Shown in pieces: positions 16,824 through 25,559 of a stretch of DNA of 64,000 bases (positions within the stretch are counted from its first letter, which is position 1; each line of letters opens with the position of its first letter). Source of the stretch: Lacticaseibacillus yichunensis (GTDB lineage Bacteria > Bacillota > Bacilli > Lactobacillales > Lactobacillaceae). The DNA is taken from positions 1-64,000 of the forward strand of contig NZ_RHOG01000001.1 in the NCBI RefSeq assembly GCF_003946405.1. Direction: 5' to 3'. The notes beneath the pieces are model-generated. The model searched no databases. It had not been told where the DNA came from and worked only from the letters and a program-made list of their open reading frames with translations. A program made the position numbers and the translations under genes.

Positions 16824-19112
16824 TCACTTCTTTTCATAACGGGACGCCGGCACGCCGGCCAACAGTGGCGACAAGTCCGGGCTGGCCAAAATCGTCAGGC
16901 GGTGCATCGCACGGCTGGCGATCGTGTACAGCAGTTCGCGTTCGTCTTCTTCGTGGAAATTGGCGGCGTTGACCTGCCACAAAATGACAGCATCAAACTC
17001 CAAGCCTTTTGCCAGATAGGATGGGACGACAATGTTGCCCGGCACCAGCCGCTGATTTTCAGATTGAATCAGGGTCGCTGGCACGCCGGCCGCCTTGAGT
17101 TCCTCGTAGACCGTCTGCGCCTCTTCCAACGTCTTTGCGATGATGGCACTGGTCTGCTTGGCGTTATCGTCGACTTTGAGCTGATCGATGAGCGCCGTCA
17201 CCAACTGATTTTCCGTGTCGCGCACGGCGATGGTCGGCAGCGGCCCCTGGCGATCAAAGGCGTCGATGCGCTGGCCGGAGCGCAGGATGGCCTTGGTGAA
17301 CTCAGTGACCTGCGCCGTCGAACGATACGACTGGGTCAGCTGCACGACACGGGTCTTCTCTGGATCAAAGAGGCGCGACACGTCCTGAATCAGCGTGTGC
17401 GAGTCGTCCTTCGTGAAGATCGCCTGGTTGAGGTCACCCAACAAGGTGAACTTCGCGCGCGGAAAACTCCCCTTCAGATACGCCAGCTGATACGGGGTGT
17501 AATCCTGAATCTCGTCGATGAACACATAGCGCATGTCGCGCTCGCCGTGGCGGCCGGTCATCAAGTCATACAGATGCAGGTATGGCGTTGCGTCGACCAT
17601 GGTCAAGCGGCGATTCTTGAAGGCGGCGATGAACCCAGCGACCTCTTCGTCCCAGGCTTTTTGCGTGAGCCCGAAGCTCGCCAGATCCACGAAGTTGCCC
17701 GCGTCCTTGAGATACTGCACGTACTGGCCGCGAACGTTGAGAAAATGGTTCCGCGTGATGGCCGTTTGAATCGTCTTGAAGGCATCGACCACGATCTTCC
17801 GCGCGAAGAACTTGTACTCTTCGTCAGAATTCTCGAACTCGGTCTTGCCTTCCGACTGCAGCATCCGAATCTGCTCATCCGACAAGTCCTCGACCGCCTG
17901 CTGGACCCACTTGGCCTTCATTTCGCTTTCGACACGCCGGTTGAGCATGTTCAAAAGCCGTTCCTTGGTCGCGCTGAGGCGATTGCCGAGATGATAATTC
18001 GCGTTATAACTATAGAAGATGTCCGCGATCCGCTTTTTTGAGAAAAAGACGGTATCTTTGAATTTGATATCCCGGAACCGCATGCCGCCTTTTTCAAGAC
18101 TGGCCGCATAGTCTTCCGTCGCCTTGAAAAACGCGAGGCTGCCCTTGAGCTTGGCCACCTTTTTCTGCGCCGGCGACAGCACCGCCTCAAACTGCGAAAA
18201 CAGATCCTGCACATCGATGTTCGGCACGCGCCGGGACACATACTGATAGAACGTGAACTGGACCATGTTCTGTTCGCCCAGCTCCGGCAAGACGTTGCCG
18301 ATATAATCCGAAAACAGCTGGTTGGGGGAAAACATGATCACCTGGCTGGAATTGAGGTTGCCCCGATAGCGATACAGCAAATAGGCCACGCGCTGTAAGA
18401 CCGCCGATGTTTTGCCGGAGCCCGCCGCCCCTTGCACGAACAACAAGTCGGCGGTGGTGTCACGAATGATCTGATTTTGCTCCCGCTGAATAGTCGTGAC
18501 GATGCTCTTCATCTGGGTGTCGGACTTTTCGCCTAGCACCTCCAGCAACATCTGGTCACCGATCGTTTCGGTGGTGTCAAACATCGTGGTGATCTGCCCA
18601 TTTTCCACAACGAACTGGCGCTTGAGCGAAACGTCGACGACTTGCGGGCCGTCTGGCGTTTGGTAAGTCACATGGCCGAGGCCGCCGTCGTAATAGATCG
18701 AGCTGATCGGCGCGCGCCAGTCGTAAATCAGGAACTTGCCGGCCTTGTTGGTGAAGGAGCCGAGCCCGATGTAAATGGTCTCCGGTTTCTCCTTGCCTTC
18801 CGTGAAGTCGATGCGGGCAAAAAACGGCGAGACTTGCAGACGCTTGACTGTTTTCAGCTGCTGGGTGGACTGCTGCCAGGCGTTGCTGCGCTCATCGAGC
18901 ATCTGCTGCTGCTGTTGAATGGATGCCGCGGTCTCGATCGATTCAGCATCGTTACTGAAATTGAGGGACATGTCGCTGAAGAAATTCTTGTTCAGCGATT
19001 GTTCCTCATTTTTGGTCCGAGCGATCTCAGCGGTCAGCCGTTTGTCGGCCGCCTGCAGCTCGTCCATGATGCCATCAAGGTGTTGTTGTTCGCGCACTTG
19101 TTCTTTGGTCAA
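16824..19112 (-). CDS. helD: RNA polymerase recycling motor HelD
   Basis: A 762-residue UvrD-like superfamily 1 ATPase of the HelD type, which binds stalled or post-termination RNA polymerase and releases it. The N-terminal ~130 residues form a long coiled coil (ending in QQQQQMLDERSNAWQQS). The conserved YDWRAPISSIYYD motif follows, then the Walker A FVQGAAGSGKTSAVLQRVAY, the DEIQDYTPYQ Walker B and a C-terminal helicase-like segment. No ATG has a good site. The TTG at 19112 has AAGGGGG 8 bases upstream and gives a length close to B. subtilis HelD, so it was chosen. It leads a two-gene unit with the thioesterase. Confidence 0.9.
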   Translation of the reverse strand: MTKEQVREQQHLDGIMDELQAADKRLTAEIARTKNEEQSLNKNFFSDMSLNFSNDAESIETAASIQQQQQMLDERSNAWQQSTQQLKTVKRLQVSPFFARIDFTEGKEKPETIYIGLGSFTNKAGKFLIYDWRAPISSIYYDGGLGHVTYQTPDGPQVVDVSLKRQFVVENGQITTMFDTTETIGDQMLLEVLGEKSDTQMKSIVTTIQREQNQIIRDTTADLLFVQGAAGSGKTSAVLQRVAYLLYRYRGNLNSSQVIMFSPNQLFSDYIGNVLPELGEQNMVQFTFYQYVSRRVPNIDVQDLFSQFEAVLSPAQKKVAKLKGSLAFFKATEDYAASLEKGGMRFRDIKFKDTVFFSKKRIADIFYSYNANYHLGNRLSATKERLLNMLNRRVESEMKAKWVQQAVEDLSDEQIRMLQSEGKTEFENSDEEYKFFARKIVVDAFKTIQTAITRNHFLNVRGQYVQYLKDAGNFVDLASFGLTQKAWDEEVAGFIAAFKNRRLTMVDATPYLHLYDLMTGRHGERDMRYVFIDEIQDYTPYQLAYLKGSFPRAKFTLLGDLNQAIFTKDDSHTLIQDVSRLFDPEKTRVVQLTQSYRSTAQVTEFTKAILRSGQRIDAFDRQGPLPTIAVRDTENQLVTALIDQLKVDDNAKQTSAIIAKTLEEAQTVYEELKAAGVPATLIQSENQRLVPGNIVVPSYLAKGLEFDAVILWQVNAANFHEEDERELLYTIASRAMHRLTILASPDLSPLLAGVPASRYEKK

Positions 19113-19211
19113 AACATGGCCCCCTTCAAACGAGAACATGAAAATAATCGTTTTAATATGATACCACGTTTTCAGGGGAAACAACACACTTTGCGCGTTA
19201 TTTGTCGCGGA

Positions 19212-19379
19212 CTATTTTTGCTTAAAAAGCGGCGTCCAGGCCTCAAGTATGTAGCCCACAGCCAAGCCGATCGCCACGCCGAGCAACAAGTGCTTCGTCA
19301 AAAGCCCGACCACTAAGCCGATCAAGGTGGTGGTGCCGACGATCACCGAGCGGCGGCTGAAAAACCCTGTTTCCTTCAT
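19212..19379 (-). CDS. 55-residue membrane protein
   Basis: A small ORF with GGAGG eight bases before the ATG at 19379. It begins MKETGFFSRRSV and then has two Gly-rich hydrophobic segments (GTTTLIGLVVGLL and LLLGVAIGLAVGYIL) ending in LFKQK, a likely helical hairpin. It is divergent from the antiporter gene, whose promoter must lie in the ~90 bases between them. Function unknown. Confidence 0.6.
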   Translation of the reverse strand: MKETGFFSRRSVIVGTTTLIGLVVGLLTKHLLLGVAIGLAVGYILEAWTPLFKQK

Positions 19380-19470
19380 TTGCGAGACCTCCAATTTACG
19401 AGATGTGATGGGCGCAAGATTTGTTTTGCGGTATTCTGAGCATAGCATATTGGAAAAGCGGGTGTCAGTC

Positions 19471-21297
19471 ATGTCCAGTTTATCGCTTCTCATTGTCTTG
19501 TTTGCGGCGCTGCTCATCCCCATTGTGATGGCGCGCCTGAATATCACCTCGACCCCCACCGCCGTTGCGGAGATCGTGGTCGGTTTCGTGCTGGGCAAAA
19601 GTCTGCTCGGGGTAGTCACGGCCAACGCGGTACTCGATGAACTTAAAAGCCTCGGCGTGATCGTGTTGATCTTTTTGTCCGGCATGGAGATCGATTTTTC
19701 CCTCTTCAAGCCGCAGCCCGCAAGCAAAACCAAACAGCTCGGCCCGGCCAAGATCGCGCTGCTGGGTTACGGCGCTGTGATTGTTGCGGCGCTAGGATTT
19801 GCGTGGGTGCTGGACCTGATTGGCCTGTACCACCACATTATTTTCGCCGCCATCGTCTTTTCGACCGTCGCGCTGGGCGTCGTGATCGCGGCGTTGAAGG
19901 AAAAAGAGCTGCTCAGCCAGCCCTTTGGCCAAACGATGCTGCTGTTGGCGGCGCTGGGGGAAGTCGTGCCATTGCTGGCGCTAACGGTTTACGCCGAGCT
20001 CAACGGCCACGCGAGCCGCTCGGTGTGGCTGCTGTTATTGATCTTCGTGGCCGCGATCGTGCTGCTGCTCCGGTTTCGCAGGCCGTATCAGTGGTTCGCG
20101 AAAGTCGATAAGAGCACGACGCAGCTGGACATTCGCCTCGCCTTTTTCCTGATCATCACGCTGGTTACCGTGGCCGAAAGTGTCGGCGCGGAAAACATTC
20201 TCGGCGCCTTTTTGGCCGGCATGGTGATGAAGCTGCTGCACCCGCGGGAAGAAACCCAGGACAAGCTGACCAGCCTCGGGTACGGCTTTTTCATTCCGAT
20301 CTTCTTCATTATGACCGGCGCGGCGATCGATCTGAAAACACTGCTGAAAGATCCCACCAGCCTCGCGCTGATTCCGGTATTGCTGATCGGCTTTTTCGTG
20401 GCCAAGGTCGTGCTTGTGCCAGTGCTCCGGCTGCGCTTCAAGCCACAAAATGCGCTGGCCGGCAGCCTGTTGATCACGACCACCATCACCCTGGTCATTC
20501 CGGCCTTGACGGTGGGCAAAACGCTGGGTATCATCACCACCCAGCAAAGCGGCGCCTTCACGCTGGCCGCCGTGATCGCCTGCATTTTGTGCCCGATCTT
20601 GTTCAACCGGCTGTTTGTCGCCGAACCAGAGAGCTTTAAGAAGACGGTGGTGCATTTTATCGGCGCCAATCTCCTGACTGTGCCGATCGCCCAACAGCTC
20701 GCCAAGGGCCTCTACGACATCACGCTTTTCACCGACGACCCGGCGAAGTACAAGACTTACAATTCCGAGGCCAACGTGAAGCTTCTGCCGAGTTTTTCCC
20801 AAGGCGCACTGCATGAAGCCGGCGCCTATGACGCAGACATTGTGATGCTGGGCTACTTCGACCATGATAAAAATTATGAGCTGGCGCAATGGGCGCTGGC
20901 CAACAAAGTCCCGCGGATCATCGCCCGCTTTGAGACAAAAGACGCGACCAGCGACCGGTATGATGCCCTCAGCAACGCCGGGGTCGAGATCTACAACACA
21001 TACGAGGCCAACATCGCGGTGCTTCGTAGCCTGATCGAAACACCGTCGACCCTGCAGATGTTGACGGATACGGAAGCCGGGTTGTACGAGATCACCGTCC
21101 GCAACCGCCGCTTCACGGGTCTCGAGCTCAAGAGCCTGCCGTTCATCGACGCGATCACCGTCAGTGCCATCAGACGCGATGGCGAGTTCCTTTCACCTCA
21201 TGGGGACACCCAGATTCACCTGGGCGATCACCTGCTGTTTACGGGTGGGAAAACCACCATTGCGGAGATTCGCAGCACATTTGAGAAAGAGAATTAG
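19471..21297 (+). CDS. CPA2-family Na+(K+)/H+ antiporter with TrkA-type cytosolic domains
   Basis: A ~608-residue protein. Residues ~1-385 form the Na_H_exchanger membrane core with about 12 helices, including LSGMEIDFSLF and the unwound-helix region AENILGAFLAGMVM typical of monovalent cation:proton antiporter 2 (KefB/GerN-like). The cytosolic part has a TrkA_N-like Rossmann segment around HFIGANLLTVPIAQQL (~395-520) and a TrkA_C-like domain near the end (LGDHLLFTGGK). It probably exchanges K+ or Na+ for protons in pH or osmotic control. The start may be the ATG at 19471 or the GTG at 19462; neither has a strong site. Confidence 0.88.
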   Translation: MSSLSLLIVLFAALLIPIVMARLNITSTPTAVAEIVVGFVLGKSLLGVVTANAVLDELKSLGVIVLIFLSGMEIDFSLFKPQPASKTKQLGPAKIALLGYGAVIVAALGFAWVLDLIGLYHHIIFAAIVFSTVALGVVIAALKEKELLSQPFGQTMLLLAALGEVVPLLALTVYAELNGHASRSVWLLLLIFVAAIVLLLRFRRPYQWFAKVDKSTTQLDIRLAFFLIITLVTVAESVGAENILGAFLAGMVMKLLHPREETQDKLTSLGYGFFIPIFFIMTGAAIDLKTLLKDPTSLALIPVLLIGFFVAKVVLVPVLRLRFKPQNALAGSLLITTTITLVIPALTVGKTLGIITTQQSGAFTLAAVIACILCPILFNRLFVAEPESFKKTVVHFIGANLLTVPIAQQLAKGLYDITLFTDDPAKYKTYNSEANVKLLPSFSQGALHEAGAYDADIVMLGYFDHDKNYELAQWALANKVPRIIARFETKDATSDRYDALSNAGVEIYNTYEANIAVLRSLIETPSTLQMLTDTEAGLYEITVRNRRFTGLELKSLPFIDAITVSAIRRDGEFLSPHGDTQIHLGDHLLFTGGKTTIAEIRSTFEKEN

Positions 21298-21304
21298 GAG
21301 ATGG

Positions 21305-21345
21305 AAAGGCCCCGTCGAGAGGATAAATTCGACGGGGCCTTTTTG
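21305..21345 (+). terminator. Terminator of the antiporter gene
   Basis: AAAGGCCCCGTCGA (21305-21318) pairs perfectly with TCGACGGGGCCTTT (21329-21342), followed by T residues, eight bases after the stop codon. Confidence 0.9.
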
Positions 21346-21422
21346 GGGGTGGGGCAACTGTTCGTAAATGGGCAGGCTCTCGCTTTTGCATTGAGACATC
21401 CCGTGCACCTACGCACCCTATG

Positions 21423-21544
21423 CAGTCGGGCTCCGGCCCGCATGCCGGGGACATCTAACTGGCCCATGCACTCGATGGCTTAGTGCGCCATCAAGCACCT
21501 GAGCCAAGTTAGCTCCCCCGGCATCCCGCAAGCCTTCGCACCCT
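21423..21544 (+). repeat. Hairpin repeat family, element A1
   Basis: A 122-bp element starting CAGTCGGGCTCCG and ending CGCACCCT. The outer arms GATGCCGGGG-like/CCCCGGCATC, middle arms CTAACT/AGTTAG and inner arms GATGGC/GCCATC pair into one long hairpin. It lies in tandem with A2 in the convergent gap between the antiporter and queT. That gap (21346-21668) holds nothing else except a fragment of a third right end at 21405-21420. Confidence 0.8.
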
Positions 21545-21547
21545 ATG

Positions 21548-21670
21548 CAGTTGGGCTTCGCGTGGCAGGTCCGAGGCATCTAGTCGGGCTGGTCACTCGG
21601 TGGCAAGGGACGCCCCCAAGCGCCCAGGCCGCACTAGCTGCTCGGACCTAAACGCCGCGCTACGCACCCT
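21548..21670 (+). repeat. Hairpin repeat family, element A2
   Basis: A 123-bp element starting CAGTTGGGCTTCG and ending CGCACCCT. Its outer arms are AGGTCCGA/TCGGACCT, different from A1 but still paired, with CATCTAGT/ACTAGCTG inside. Its last bases overlap the queT stop codon. Confidence 0.8.
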
Positions 21671-22169
21671 ATCTATCCAAGTGCACTGCCTTTGCCACGA
21701 TCGGCATCACGAACGCGCCGATGGTCATTGAGATTGCTTCGCCCGCCATGATCACGGGGTAGCTTGCCCAAAACGGCATGTGGTACACGATCGCGAGTTG
21801 GGCCGCCACGGTGAACATTGAGACGGTGAACAACACGCCCATCACCAGGTATTTTTGCCACCACTTATTGCAATAGCCGGCCAGCCACCGACTCAATAAC
21901 AGGAAGATCAGGGTGCCGATGGTTCCGACTGGCACGTCGATCACCGCGGTCGGGCTGAAAAAGTTGGCGATAAAAACACCCAGCGTGACTGCGACCACAT
22001 ACCGCTTGTTGTAAAGCGCGGTATAGTTCAGCATCTCCGAAGCGCGGATCTGCCCGGCGCCAAACGAGAACGGCGTGAGCAGGACGGTCACCGCCACGTA
22101 CAAACTGGCGACAATGGCGACTTGGGTGAGATGCAGCAGTGAGCTGCGTGTTGAGACAGAGTTTTGCAT
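21669..22169 (-). CDS. queT: QueT family queuosine-precursor transporter
   Basis: A 166-residue membrane protein with five to six helices. FGAGQIRASEMLNYTALY and SPTAVIDVPVGTIGTLI are characteristic of the QueT family (COG4708), substrate-binding S components of ECF transporters that import queuosine precursors such as preQ1 for tRNA modification. The ATG at 22169 has AAAGGAG five bases upstream, and that site is buried in a strong hairpin. No ECF energising subunits are in the window, so it presumably shares the general module encoded elsewhere. It ends against repeat A2. Confidence 0.85.
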   Translation of the reverse strand: MQNSVSTRSSLLHLTQVAIVASLYVAVTVLLTPFSFGAGQIRASEMLNYTALYNKRYVVAVTLGVFIANFFSPTAVIDVPVGTIGTLIFLLLSRWLAGYCNKWWQKYLVMGVLFTVSMFTVAAQLAIVYHMPFWASYPVIMAGEAISMTIGAFVMPIVAKAVHLDR

Positions 22170-22175
22170 ATGAGC

Positions 22176-22247
22176 TCCTTTGTGACCGCTTGGGCCATTG
22201 AACAACTGCGGTCAAAGGAAAATAAGTCCCGCAGCGGGCCGAAGCCC
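22176..22247 (-). promoter_or_regulatory. queT: SD-sequestering leader hairpins of queT
   Basis: On the minus strand TCCTTTGACCGC (22219-22208) pairs with GCGGTCACAAAGGA (22189-22176), leaving a two-base bulge, so the ribosome binding site is inside a 12-bp stem. Upstream, GGGC-TTCG-GCCC (22247-22236) and CCCG-CTG-CGGG (22238-22228) overlap by three bases and cannot form together. This looks like a translational switch. It does not clearly match preQ1 class I or II consensus. Confidence 0.5.
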
Positions 22248-22256
22248 AGTGACAAA

Positions 22257-22994
22257 TTATTTGGCCAGCCAGCCGCCGTCGATCGGCAGCACCGCCCCAT
22301 GAATATAATCCGCGGCGTCGCTGGCTAAAAACAAAGTGAAGGCGGCCACTTCTTCTGGCTTCGCCCAGCGCTTGGCCGGCGTTTGGTCGGCGACCCAGGC
22401 CGCCATCTTGCCGTCCCCGGCGAAATCCGCAGCGTTCATCGGCGTATCGATCGCACCCGGCGCCAAGGCGTTGGCGCGAATGCCCTGCGCCGCATAGTCG
22501 AGGTCCAGCTGCTTGGTCAGCCCGATCACCGCGTGCTTGGCCGCTGTGTACGCGACCCCGCCACCGCCTGCGACCAAGCCGGCGATGGAGGCCATGTTAA
22601 CGAAAACGCCGTGGCCGCGCGCCAGCATGTCTGGCAAGACTGCCTGGCAGATCAGAAACTGACTGGTCAGATCGACTTGGAGAAAATGTTGCCAATCCGC
22701 CAAGCTCGTTTCAAGAATCGAGCGGTACCCATCCAGCTGGCCGGCCGTGTTGCACACGATGGTCGGCTGCCACGCCGCAATCGTCGAAGCGGTGGCCGGA
22801 TCAGCGACATCGCCTTGCAGCACCTCGACCCCGGCCAACGACACCGGGGCCTGATCAACGGCCAGCACTGCTGCCCCGGCCCGCAAAAACGCCGCAGCCT
22901 GCGCCGCCCCGATGCCAGACGCTGCCCCAGTCACAGCGACCCGCTGACCCGTGAAATCCCACCGAATCTGCGCCTGCCCCTCGCTGGCCGTCAT
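22257..22994 (-). CDS. Short-chain dehydrogenase/reductase
   Basis: A 245-residue classical SDR. The cofactor motif is TGAASGIG (~residue 23), the NNAG position is occupied by NTAG, the catalytic Ser is in NMASIAGL, and the active-site pair is YTAAK. The C-terminal ending GAVLPIDGGW is standard. Asp at the end of beta-2 (VLAVDQAP) suggests NAD preference. The start at 22994 overlaps the stop of the DUF2829 gene as ATGA, so the two are coupled. Substrate cannot be told; 3-oxoacyl-ACP reductase-like and gluconate/acetoin-type enzymes are all possible. Confidence 0.85.
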   Translation of the reverse strand: MTASEGQAQIRWDFTGQRVAVTGAASGIGAAQAAAFLRAGAAVLAVDQAPVSLAGVEVLQGDVADPATASTIAAWQPTIVCNTAGQLDGYRSILETSLADWQHFLQVDLTSQFLICQAVLPDMLARGHGVFVNMASIAGLVAGGGGVAYTAAKHAVIGLTKQLDLDYAAQGIRANALAPGAIDTPMNAADFAGDGKMAAWVADQTPAKRWAKPEEVAAFTLFLASDAADYIHGAVLPIDGGWLAK

Positions 22995-23209
22995 ACCAGT
23001 GTCCAATCCGTGGCCAGCGCATCACAGCCGGTGGGTTCCCAAACCGAATACCCTTCGCCTTGAACCTTGATCAGAAAATACGGTGTGACCGCGATCGACT
23101 CGTAGCTTTGCCCGCTGACCAGCGTGATGTATTCCTCACCGCCGCCCCAGCCGCCGCGAACCGCGCGCTGCCCCGCCTTGAGCTTTGGCAACACTTCTTC
23201 AAATGTCAT
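22991..23209 (-). CDS. DUF2829 (Tad2-like) small protein
   Basis: A 72-residue protein with the whole DUF2829 pattern: MTFEEVLPKLKAGQRAVR with a Trp in GGWGGGEEYI, then PYFLIKVQGEGYSVWEPT and the closing TDWTLV. DUF2829 proteins are common in phages, where Tad2 binds the Thoeris signalling nucleotide. Chromosomal copies are found in Firmicutes without a known role. The ATG at 23209 follows GGAAGGG. It is the first gene of a coupled pair with the SDR. No prophage genes surround it, so a domesticated or household role is as likely as anti-defence. Confidence 0.82.
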   Translation of the reverse strand: MTFEEVLPKLKAGQRAVRGGWGGGEEYITLVSGQSYESIAVTPYFLIKVQGEGYSVWEPTGCDALATDWTLV

Positions 23210-23376
23210 GGTATCCCTTCCCTCTGCGCAGTTGCGCTGGCCATAGCGTACCAGAAATCAGTGGATGCGAAAAGGGCGCGGGAAAATTTTTCCTACACCC
23301 CTTTGACAAAAATAGTTGTCCGCATTCGTCAATGGCAAAACCAGATCACGCCGCGGTCCTCAGCCCGATTTTCCCA

Positions 23377-25410
23377 TCACCAACTGCCACCGAAGCCGCC
23401 TGACGACCCGCCGCCGCCAAAACTACCACCGGAGGAATCGCTGGAGCTACTACTTGGCGGCGTCTCCGCCCGCGTGTAATCCCGCATCCAAAGCGGAAAG
23501 TCGTTATAGCCGGACTGGGCTTTCGTCGGATCATCCAAGTGGGCCGCAATGGCGGTGAAGATGTCCGCCGCCTGTGCGTCCAAGCTCGTATCGTCGCCCA
23601 CGCCGCCCAGAAACGCTTGCCAGACCGGGGTCAGCGTATCGCCGTCTGTGGCCGGATCATAGGCGTTGCCCCACGCGATGAAGGCCGGCTCGTAATGCAC
23701 GGCGGTCTCAGTCCGGCGCCCGGCCGCAGCCTGCCCGGCCAGTTCCGCCAGCGCATCCAGCGACGTCAATTGAAGCAGTGCGCTGTTGGTCCAGTTGATC
23801 AACAGCCGCGAAAAATCATACAGGTAAAAATACGGCAGTGGCGTCTGCATTTTCACCTCGGCTAGCCAGCTGGCCCCGTGGTCCCGCACATACTCGCCCA
23901 GCGCGATCTCGACCTGCTTGGCCGGCGACTGACGTGAGAACATGGGCACGCTGGCTTGGGTCGGGTCGATGTCGATGCCCGCCTTTTGTGCCGCTGCCAA
24001 CAGGGGCGTCCGCTCGACCAAATGCGGCGCGGTCAACGCGGCCTGGCCCCGCGTGTGCCCGAAGCGCAAGATGGCATGAAGCACCCAGATCACGATCGTG
24101 GCCGCCACGACGCCCGGCCACACATGCGGATCCGCGCCTTCCTGCCGGCTGAAATACCAGCTGGCCGGATAGAACATCAAGAGCCACAGGCCGAAGCGCA
24201 CGACAAAATACAATTGCAGGGGCAGCCATTTGCGCAGTGGCAATTGCACCAGCACGATCAGACCGCTGAGCAAAAGCCCGATGCCCAGCACCGGCCAATC
24301 GCCTGTTCCGACAAGGGTCAGGATCACGCCAGCCGCCAGCATCATCACCCGCCAGACCCAGCGGTACTTGAAGAAGAAGCCGGCTTGATAAACGAAGAAG
24401 GAGACAATCGCCCAGACGGCCGCCAGTCCAATGAACAGCGGCAGTTTGTACGGATTGAACGCCACCGCGCCGGCCGAACGAATCAAGCGCTTGTTTTCGG
24501 TCATCACTTTGCCCGTGTTCGAGGCAAACAGCGCAAGGGCCTGATCATCCTTGTTTTTCTTCAACAATTGGGTGAATTGCGGCGTCGCAATGGTGGTGCG
24601 GAAGGTGTCGTTGATGACGCCGGTAACGCCGACACCAGCCTGAAGCCACCATTTGTGGTCCTCAAGCGCGATCACCAGGATAATGCCATTTTTATATTTC
24701 GATTGTTGCGCCGGCATTTTGGCCAGTTCGCGCTTCGCCATTTTGTTCAGCGTCTTGTCGCCGCTCGGGGCGTAATCCGTCACGATCAGGCGGAATTGCG
24801 GCTTGCCCGGAAGCGCCGGCAAGGTCTTGGTGTTCAGCGTATACAGGGCCCGGCGCGTCTTAAACCCAACGGCGCCTTCGTCATCGGAAAAATAGCTGGC
24901 AGTCTTCTGCCACTGCGCCATTGTCAGGCCGCTGTCCGGGCCATCCGACGTGATCACAACTTTGTGGTCATCCGTCACGCTGCCGATGATTGCCTCGTTG
25001 ACGCGCTCAGCCGGCGTTCCGGTGTCCGCGGTACCGGCCTCAAACACATCGTCGGCGTTGCGTGGCAGATCCGTGCTCATCCAGAGTTTGCCCGTTTGCG
25101 GATTCACGGCATACAGCATCCCCATCGAGGCAAAATGGGGCCACTTGTCCGCCGTCATGGCCGCATACGCCGAGGCCGCATCGGTGATCTTGTCACTGCC
25201 AACCACCGCCGCGCCAAGCGACCCGTCATCTTGCAGCGTCCGCGTGTTGTAACTGGTGATTGCTGCTTTCGTCTTCGGCGTCAGCCATGAAGTATCGCCG
25301 CGCCACCAGACCATTTTGTCGACCGCCTGCACCGGCCGCGCCGTGGCCAGACCGGCGCCAACAATCAACGCGAGTATCAGAAGCAGCCCCACCCACCATT
25401 TTTTTCGCAT
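23377..25410 (-). CDS. TPM-domain membrane protein with Gly/Ser-rich tail
   Basis: A 677-residue envelope protein. A signal peptide (MRKKWWVGLLLILALIVGAG) leads to an extracytoplasmic region of ~290 residues. The TPM-type fold is suggested by NGIILVIALEDHKWWLQAGV near 240, as in the TPM_phosphatase/DUF477 family. Four or so helices follow (~310-430), then a cytosolic ~200-residue segment and a tail of Ser then GGSFGGGGSSGGFGGSW. Such Gly-rich ends are typical of TPM proteins. The start at 25410 has GGGAGG upstream. Biochemical role unknown; photosystem or phosphatase labels for this family should not be carried over. Confidence 0.75.
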   Translation of the reverse strand: MRKKWWVGLLLILALIVGAGLATARPVQAVDKMVWWRGDTSWLTPKTKAAITSYNTRTLQDDGSLGAAVVGSDKITDAASAYAAMTADKWPHFASMGMLYAVNPQTGKLWMSTDLPRNADDVFEAGTADTGTPAERVNEAIIGSVTDDHKVVITSDGPDSGLTMAQWQKTASYFSDDEGAVGFKTRRALYTLNTKTLPALPGKPQFRLIVTDYAPSGDKTLNKMAKRELAKMPAQQSKYKNGIILVIALEDHKWWLQAGVGVTGVINDTFRTTIATPQFTQLLKKNKDDQALALFASNTGKVMTENKRLIRSAGAVAFNPYKLPLFIGLAAVWAIVSFFVYQAGFFFKYRWVWRVMMLAAGVILTLVGTGDWPVLGIGLLLSGLIVLVQLPLRKWLPLQLYFVVRFGLWLLMFYPASWYFSRQEGADPHVWPGVVAATIVIWVLHAILRFGHTRGQAALTAPHLVERTPLLAAAQKAGIDIDPTQASVPMFSRQSPAKQVEIALGEYVRDHGASWLAEVKMQTPLPYFYLYDFSRLLINWTNSALLQLTSLDALAELAGQAAAGRRTETAVHYEPAFIAWGNAYDPATDGDTLTPVWQAFLGGVGDDTSLDAQAADIFTAIAAHLDDPTKAQSGYNDFPLWMRDYTRAETPPSSSSSDSSGGSFGGGGSSGGFGGSW

Positions 25411-25559
25411 CCCAGACCTCCCGTGAAAATACAATACCGTCAGTTTAGCATCTGGTGGATCGCGCGTCTGTCAATTTTCACCCAAACGCGCTTCAGAAAA
25501 TGGCCGAGGCGCCGCGGCCGGGGAAAAGTGATAAAATGAAGACATTCTAAGGAAATGCG

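Noticed and set aside
21405-21670. Repeat elements as a CRISPR array
   Set aside because: Units are ~120 bp, tandem without unique spacers, strongly palindromic along their whole length, and no cas genes are present.
22176-22256. queT leader as a standard preQ1-II riboswitch
   Set aside because: The site-sequestering logic is similar, but the conserved preQ1-II hairpin and its ligand-binding segments could not be identified by eye.
23956-25290. Long ORF on the plus strand opposite the TPM-domain gene
   Set aside because: It is the antisense shadow of a GC-rich coding region; it has no ribosome binding site, no recognisable domain and overlaps a gene with a signal peptide and clear membrane helices.
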